Below, in pieces: positions 60,713 to 64,000 of a stretch of 64,000 bases of DNA. The notes under the pieces were generated by a model. The model saw nothing but the letters and a program-made list of their open reading frames with translations, searched no databases and had not been told where the DNA came from. Positions within the stretch are counted from its first letter, which is position 1; every line of letters begins with the position of its first letter. This DNA comes from Bacteroidia bacterium. Its GTDB lineage: Bacteria; Bacteroidota; Bacteroidia; Chitinophagales; Chitinophagaceae. The position numbers were made by a program, and so were the translations under genes. Location of the stretch: positions 1,602,806 to 1,666,805 of the forward strand of contig JAUICZ010000001.1 in the NCBI GenBank assembly GCA_030429205.1, given 5' to 3'.

Positions 60713-61084
60713 ATGCCAACAATAAAACTAACGACAGCAGATTTTAAGAAGAAAGTATTCGATTACGAAAACAATAAAGAGTGGAAGTACGAGGGAGAGC
60801 TGCCTGCAATTATAGATTTTTATGCAGATTGGTGTGGCCCGTGTAAAATGGTAGCACCAATATTAGAAGAACTATCGGATGAGTACGATGGGAAGCTGCT
60901 GATATATAAAGTAGATACAGAAGCAGAGCAAGAGCTTGCGGGGGCATTTGCTATACAAAGCATACCTTCTATATTGTTTATACCTGCCGATGCGCAGCCT
61001 ATGATGCAAAAAGGAGCCTTGCCTAAACACGTGTTGAAGCAGGTAATTGACGAGCACTTGGTGAAGGAAACTACTGAAGGTTAA
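60713..61084 (+). CDS. thioredoxin-family protein
   Basis: 123 residues, cytoplasmic. Active site FYADWCGPCKMVAPIL, then YKVDTEAEQELAGAFAIQSIPSILF with cis-Pro. It is longer at the N-terminus than a classical thioredoxin, with an additional VFDYENNKEWKYEG segment typical of a Bacteroidota thioredoxin subgroup. The shared operator suggests joint control with the trxA operon at 38999. It lies 73 bp before the decarboxylase gene. Confidence 0.93.
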   Translation: MPTIKLTTADFKKKVFDYENNKEWKYEGELPAIIDFYADWCGPCKMVAPILEELSDEYDGKLLIYKVDTEAEQELAGAFAIQSIPSILFIPADAQPMMQKGALPKHVLKQVIDEHLVKETTEG

Positions 61085-61157
61085 GAATAGTTTTGCCCTA
61101 CTGCGTTTTACGAAATAAGAACGCATCTTTGCAGTGTAATTTCTATTTGCACGATAT

Positions 61158-62675
61158 ATGAACATCAATGAAGGGCCGCTAACGCATCATCCTATAGCAG
61201 AACATTTTGAAGAGTGGAGTGCTCCGGTAAATGGTAATAAGTTTCTGGAGCAGTTATCTCGTCATGCATACCGTGTGTGCAATTATGATGCTGTAGATGA
61301 AAACTACGACCGTTTTTATGATTGTTTTGGTAACTACGGCACGGTGCATTTTGCAGTAAAAGCCAATGCGCAGCCGCATGTGCTAAAGGCATTGATGGCC
61401 AAAGGTGCAGGGTTTGAAATTGCTACCTATAGCGAGTTGAGGTTGTTGATAGAAAGCGGGCTGACAAAAGATTACATCAGCAAAAAAGTAAACTTCGGGC
61501 AAACACAAAAAGAGCGTGCAGACATAAGGAAGGCGCTAATTGATGGTGTGCGCAACTTCTCTACAGATAATATTCATGATATAAGAATACTGAATGAAGA
61601 GATTGAAGACCTGGATATTAATAACGAAGATATCAACCTGCAAATAAGGTTGTTCAATGCCGAAGGTAATCGTTCAGGAGAAGGCTATTCCCAATCGTTC
61701 AATAAACGGTATGGTGTAAACGGGGGCGGAGCCATGCAGCTGGCCAAAGAGATATTGGACTATGATATGACCGTGTATGGCTTTACATTTCATCCGGGTA
61801 GCGGTTCAGAAGACCCATCGCTATGGGATTACGGTATAGAGCAGGCCGCACAGCTAACCAGAAAAATGAAGGAAGAGCTGGACATAGACATCAATACACT
61901 CAACCTGAGTGGAGGTTTTGACCCGTTGGTGCCTATTGAAAAATACAGAGATCATATACTGCCTAAAATAGAGCAGGCATACCAAAAAGAAGGGCTACCC
62001 ATGCCAGAGCATATTGATACAGAGCCGGGCAGGTGGTTGGTTGCCAATACAGAGGTGTTAATTGGTAAGGTGTCGAACATAAAGATCAACGAAGACGGTA
62101 CAAGAATAGTAACACTGACTACGGGTGTATCAGAAAACGGAACGCTTACGGGCTTAGGCTTAGCATACGATTATTTTATACTGAGGTATGGCAGAGCAGA
62201 ACGCTTGATGAAACGCGAAGATGTGCGGGCAAACATTCATGGTAGGGCTTGTGCAGATTTTGATGTGTTGGAAGAAGATATAGCTATCCCAGATGAGCTG
62301 CACCCGGACAACCCGTTGGCCGATAAAGTATTTGTTGTGATACACGGGGCAGGCGCATACTCACATTATATGGAGCGCAACTTCTGGTGTGGTATTACCC
62401 CGCCCATGAAGGTTGATTATGACGATTTTAAAAAATGCATTACCAGCGATGAGAATTATGAAATGGCGCTGGTGAACTCTTATGCAGAGCGCTCGGGTCT
62501 GCCGCTAAAAAATGCTATGACTTTTATTACAGACAGAACCAGTGAGAAAATTGGTGCTATAAAAGGATCTCAAATAGCAGAGATACTGGACGACCCGCAA
62601 CTGCTAAAAGAGCTGGGTATGCATTTACTACACACGGTAGCAGATTTTGTGCACGACCATGTAGCACAGAAGTAA
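61158..62675 (+). CDS. fold-III PLP-dependent decarboxylase (ornithine/diaminopimelate/arginine decarboxylase type)
   Basis: 505 residues. PLP-binding Lys68 in HFAVKANAQPHVLKAL; FHPGSGSEDPSLW (HxGS-like), LNLSGGFDP, EPGRWLVANTEVLIGKV, and a C-terminal GRACADFDVLEEDI in which the Cys matches the ODC active-site Cys. It probably decarboxylates a basic amino acid for polyamine synthesis, but the substrate is not certain. It is somewhat longer than typical ODC (about 400-460 residues). Confidence 0.85.
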   Translation: MNINEGPLTHHPIAEHFEEWSAPVNGNKFLEQLSRHAYRVCNYDAVDENYDRFYDCFGNYGTVHFAVKANAQPHVLKALMAKGAGFEIATYSELRLLIESGLTKDYISKKVNFGQTQKERADIRKALIDGVRNFSTDNIHDIRILNEEIEDLDINNEDINLQIRLFNAEGNRSGEGYSQSFNKRYGVNGGGAMQLAKEILDYDMTVYGFTFHPGSGSEDPSLWDYGIEQAAQLTRKMKEELDIDINTLNLSGGFDPLVPIEKYRDHILPKIEQAYQKEGLPMPEHIDTEPGRWLVANTEVLIGKVSNIKINEDGTRIVTLTTGVSENGTLTGLGLAYDYFILRYGRAERLMKREDVRANIHGRACADFDVLEEDIAIPDELHPDNPLADKVFVVIHGAGAYSHYMERNFWCGITPPMKVDYDDFKKCITSDENYEMALVNSYAERSGLPLKNAMTFITDRTSEKIGAIKGSQIAEILDDPQLLKELGMHLLHTVADFVHDHVAQK

Positions 62676-62796
62676 CTGAAAATCATTACCTGTAAGGTAA
62701 CCTTCTTATTATTTCATTATTAATGAATGAGGATTGGTATTGCAATTACTTTCAATAAGTAATACCTTGTTGCTTGTACACCACTTATAACTAACT

Positions 62797-64000
62797 ATGA
62801 AAAGTTACTTTCTATTCGCCGCGTTGTTGGCGTGCATTATCATTCCGAATAAATTACTGGCAGACGAAAAAGACGAGCAACCACCTAATGCGATTTACGC
62901 GACCATTAAGCTGTATGAGCTTATTGAAGCAAGTTCTGCTAACAGCCCCGATTCTGTATTGTATCAGAAAAAAATAGAATTATTAAAACTGATCAAACAA
63001 TATTCAGGCGATAAGAAAGATTACCTAACGTTGATTTCGCAGTATGGTAATCTGTATAAGCTTGCGACCAACGTTTTAGAGAGTGACACCTCGGTCGAAA
63101 AAATAATTAAAGCATATAAATCGTTGAGTGAAACGCACAAAAAACTGCTTCCCGGAATTGGAGGGATCATCGCAGAAATAGATAAAATAGAAACAAACAG
63201 GAAACAGCTGACAGAGAAAGTAACAGCGATAAAAAAACACATTACAGTATTAGAAGAGCGTGAAGTAGTGGATATACATGTACCGTATATTAATACGGAC
63301 GCAAAAGAGCAGATCGTTATTCCTATCACCTCGTTGCTGCAAACATTGCAGGAAAAAGCTAAAGAAACAGTTGACGAGAATGCAAAGGGTCTGCAGGGGA
63401 TTATAAAACTTAAGGACAGCCTTCTAAACGAGTACAAACGTCTTAAACCGGATAAGAAAAATCTTTTCTTAAGGCAAGATCGTGCCCTTCAAAAAGCATT
63501 AGAAAGCCGTAATGCATTTTTTGCCGAAATACTGGAAAGCAATCATCGCATATCTGACGTAACGTACACACAAGTAGAAAATATCCATAACCTATATAGC
63601 TCGCCGCAGGGGTTGGCTTTAAAAATGCCTTCAGAAACAGAGGCCATCGACGCCATGGCTATATTTCTTGCCAAGCGGGTAAAACAAGAGGCGGTGCTTT
63701 GGTTTTTTGATGAGTTGAAAAAGAATGCAAGAATATATGAGGACCTGGATACGCTATTCCCAAACTGTATGAATCTATTGCGTAGTAATGAGCTTTATGA
63801 GTCGCCGGATTTAGGCAAAGCATGGCGATATGCTATAGCACAAGACTTTGTGTCCATGCCACAAAAAATTACCAAACTGCACTATGTAAGAAGTTTGTTT
63901 AAAGGAGAAAAAGGAAGGCAGATACTACCATATGTAGAAACAGGTATAAATGTAGCTGTAGCATTACAAAACAGATATACACTGAACGAAACACTGGATT
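62797..64000 (+). CDS. exported helical protein of unknown function (3' end outside window)
   Basis: From ATG 62797 the frame stays open to the last base: 401 codons visible. It has a signal peptide ending near LLADEK (about 23). The mature part is charged and mostly helical, with long coiled-coil stretches (EIDKIETNRKQLTEKVTAIKK, split here as EIDKIETNRKQ and LTEKVTAIKK). A later block AIDAMAIFLAKRVKQEAVLWFFDEL precedes LFPNCMNLL; I have seen similar blocks in large uncharacterised Bacteroidota proteins. No function is assigned. Confidence 0.75.
   Translation, partial: MKSYFLFAALLACIIIPNKLLADEKDEQPPNAIYATIKLYELIEASSANSPDSVLYQKKIELLKLIKQYSGDKKDYLTLISQYGNLYKLATNVLESDTSVEKIIKAYKSLSETHKKLLPGIGGIIAEIDKIETNRKQLTEKVTAIKKHITVLEEREVVDIHVPYINTDAKEQIVIPITSLLQTLQEKAKETVDENAKGLQGIIKLKDSLLNEYKRLKPDKKNLFLRQDRALQKALESRNAFFAEILESNHRISDVTYTQVENIHNLYSSPQGLALKMPSETEAIDAMAIFLAKRVKQEAVLWFFDELKKNARIYEDLDTLFPNCMNLLRSNELYESPDLGKAWRYAIAQDFVSMPQKITKLHYVRSLFKGEKGRQILPYVETGINVAVALQNRYTLNETLD

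Noticed and set aside
62676-62796. A terminator after the decarboxylase gene
   Set aside because: TTACC-TGTAA-GGTAA is a short weak stem without a proper T run.

Overview
The window looks like a chromosomal segment of a Bacteroidota bacterium, probably from the Chitinophagaceae or a relative. The evidence is gliding/type IX secretion genes (gldF, gldG, porT), several exported proteins with a C-terminal type IX sorting domain, a SecD-SecF fusion, a MurF-alanine racemase fusion, demethylmenaquinone methyltransferase, and promoters of the Bacteroidota type (-7 box TAnnTTTG). Base composition is moderate, with a GC-rich patch at about 16.3-17.3 kb and an AT-rich restriction-modification island directly after it.

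Layout. 0-3 kb: the end of a TPR protein, small exported proteins of unknown role and an MlaE-type permease. 3-16 kb: envelope and secretion genes (secDF, a large M43 metalloprotease with Ig-like repeats, murF-alr, a DUF4340 protein, gldG, gldF). 16-22 kb: an M23 peptidase, then a Vsr / C5-methyltransferase / Sau3AI-type endonuclease island flanked by intergenic repeats. 22-32.7 kb: an RRM protein, a paralogous pair of unknown proteins, a class D beta-lactamase-like lipoprotein, metF, lptB, a GH3-like protein, TSUP transporter, engB, ubiE, porT and small genes. 32.8-37.9 kb: a LytS/LytTR pair and four-gene signalling module A. 37.9-42.2 kb: a thiol/sulfur cluster (two thioredoxin-type genes, peroxiredoxin, TSUP transporter, persulfide-dioxygenase-like/rhodanese fusion). 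42.4-44.8 kb: a PAS histidine kinase and its receiver. 44.9-54.5 kb: signalling module B, a divergent caspase + SEFIR operon, a four-gene exported operon and an orphan NarL-type regulator. 54.7-64 kb: type IX cargo proteins, tRNA-Val(UAC), thioredoxin, a fold-III PLP decarboxylase and a truncated exported protein.

Two regulatory patterns stand out. (1) A NarL-like palindrome, TACCTA-N4-TAGGTA, occurs three times: once before module B, once before the caspase/SEFIR operon and once before the four-gene exported operon. Its axis is always exactly 38.5 bp from the end of a -7-like box. This suggests that one LuxR-type response regulator controls all three units, tying a bacterial caspase and a membrane SEFIR-WG protein to a two-component pathway and a set of exported proteins of unknown function. 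(2) A Crp/Fnr-like palindrome, GTGAY-N4-GTTAC, occurs before two thioredoxin genes and the persulfide-dioxygenase-like fusion, always 36.5 bp from the end of the -7 box, suggesting a thiol/sulfur regulon.

Modules A and B have the same gene order: a soluble protein ending in a CPxNC motif, a multi-pass membrane protein, a HisKA_3 kinase and a NarL-family regulator. Module B with its regulon is the best candidate here for an undescribed system. All functional statements come from reading the sequence and from memory of protein families; no search was run.
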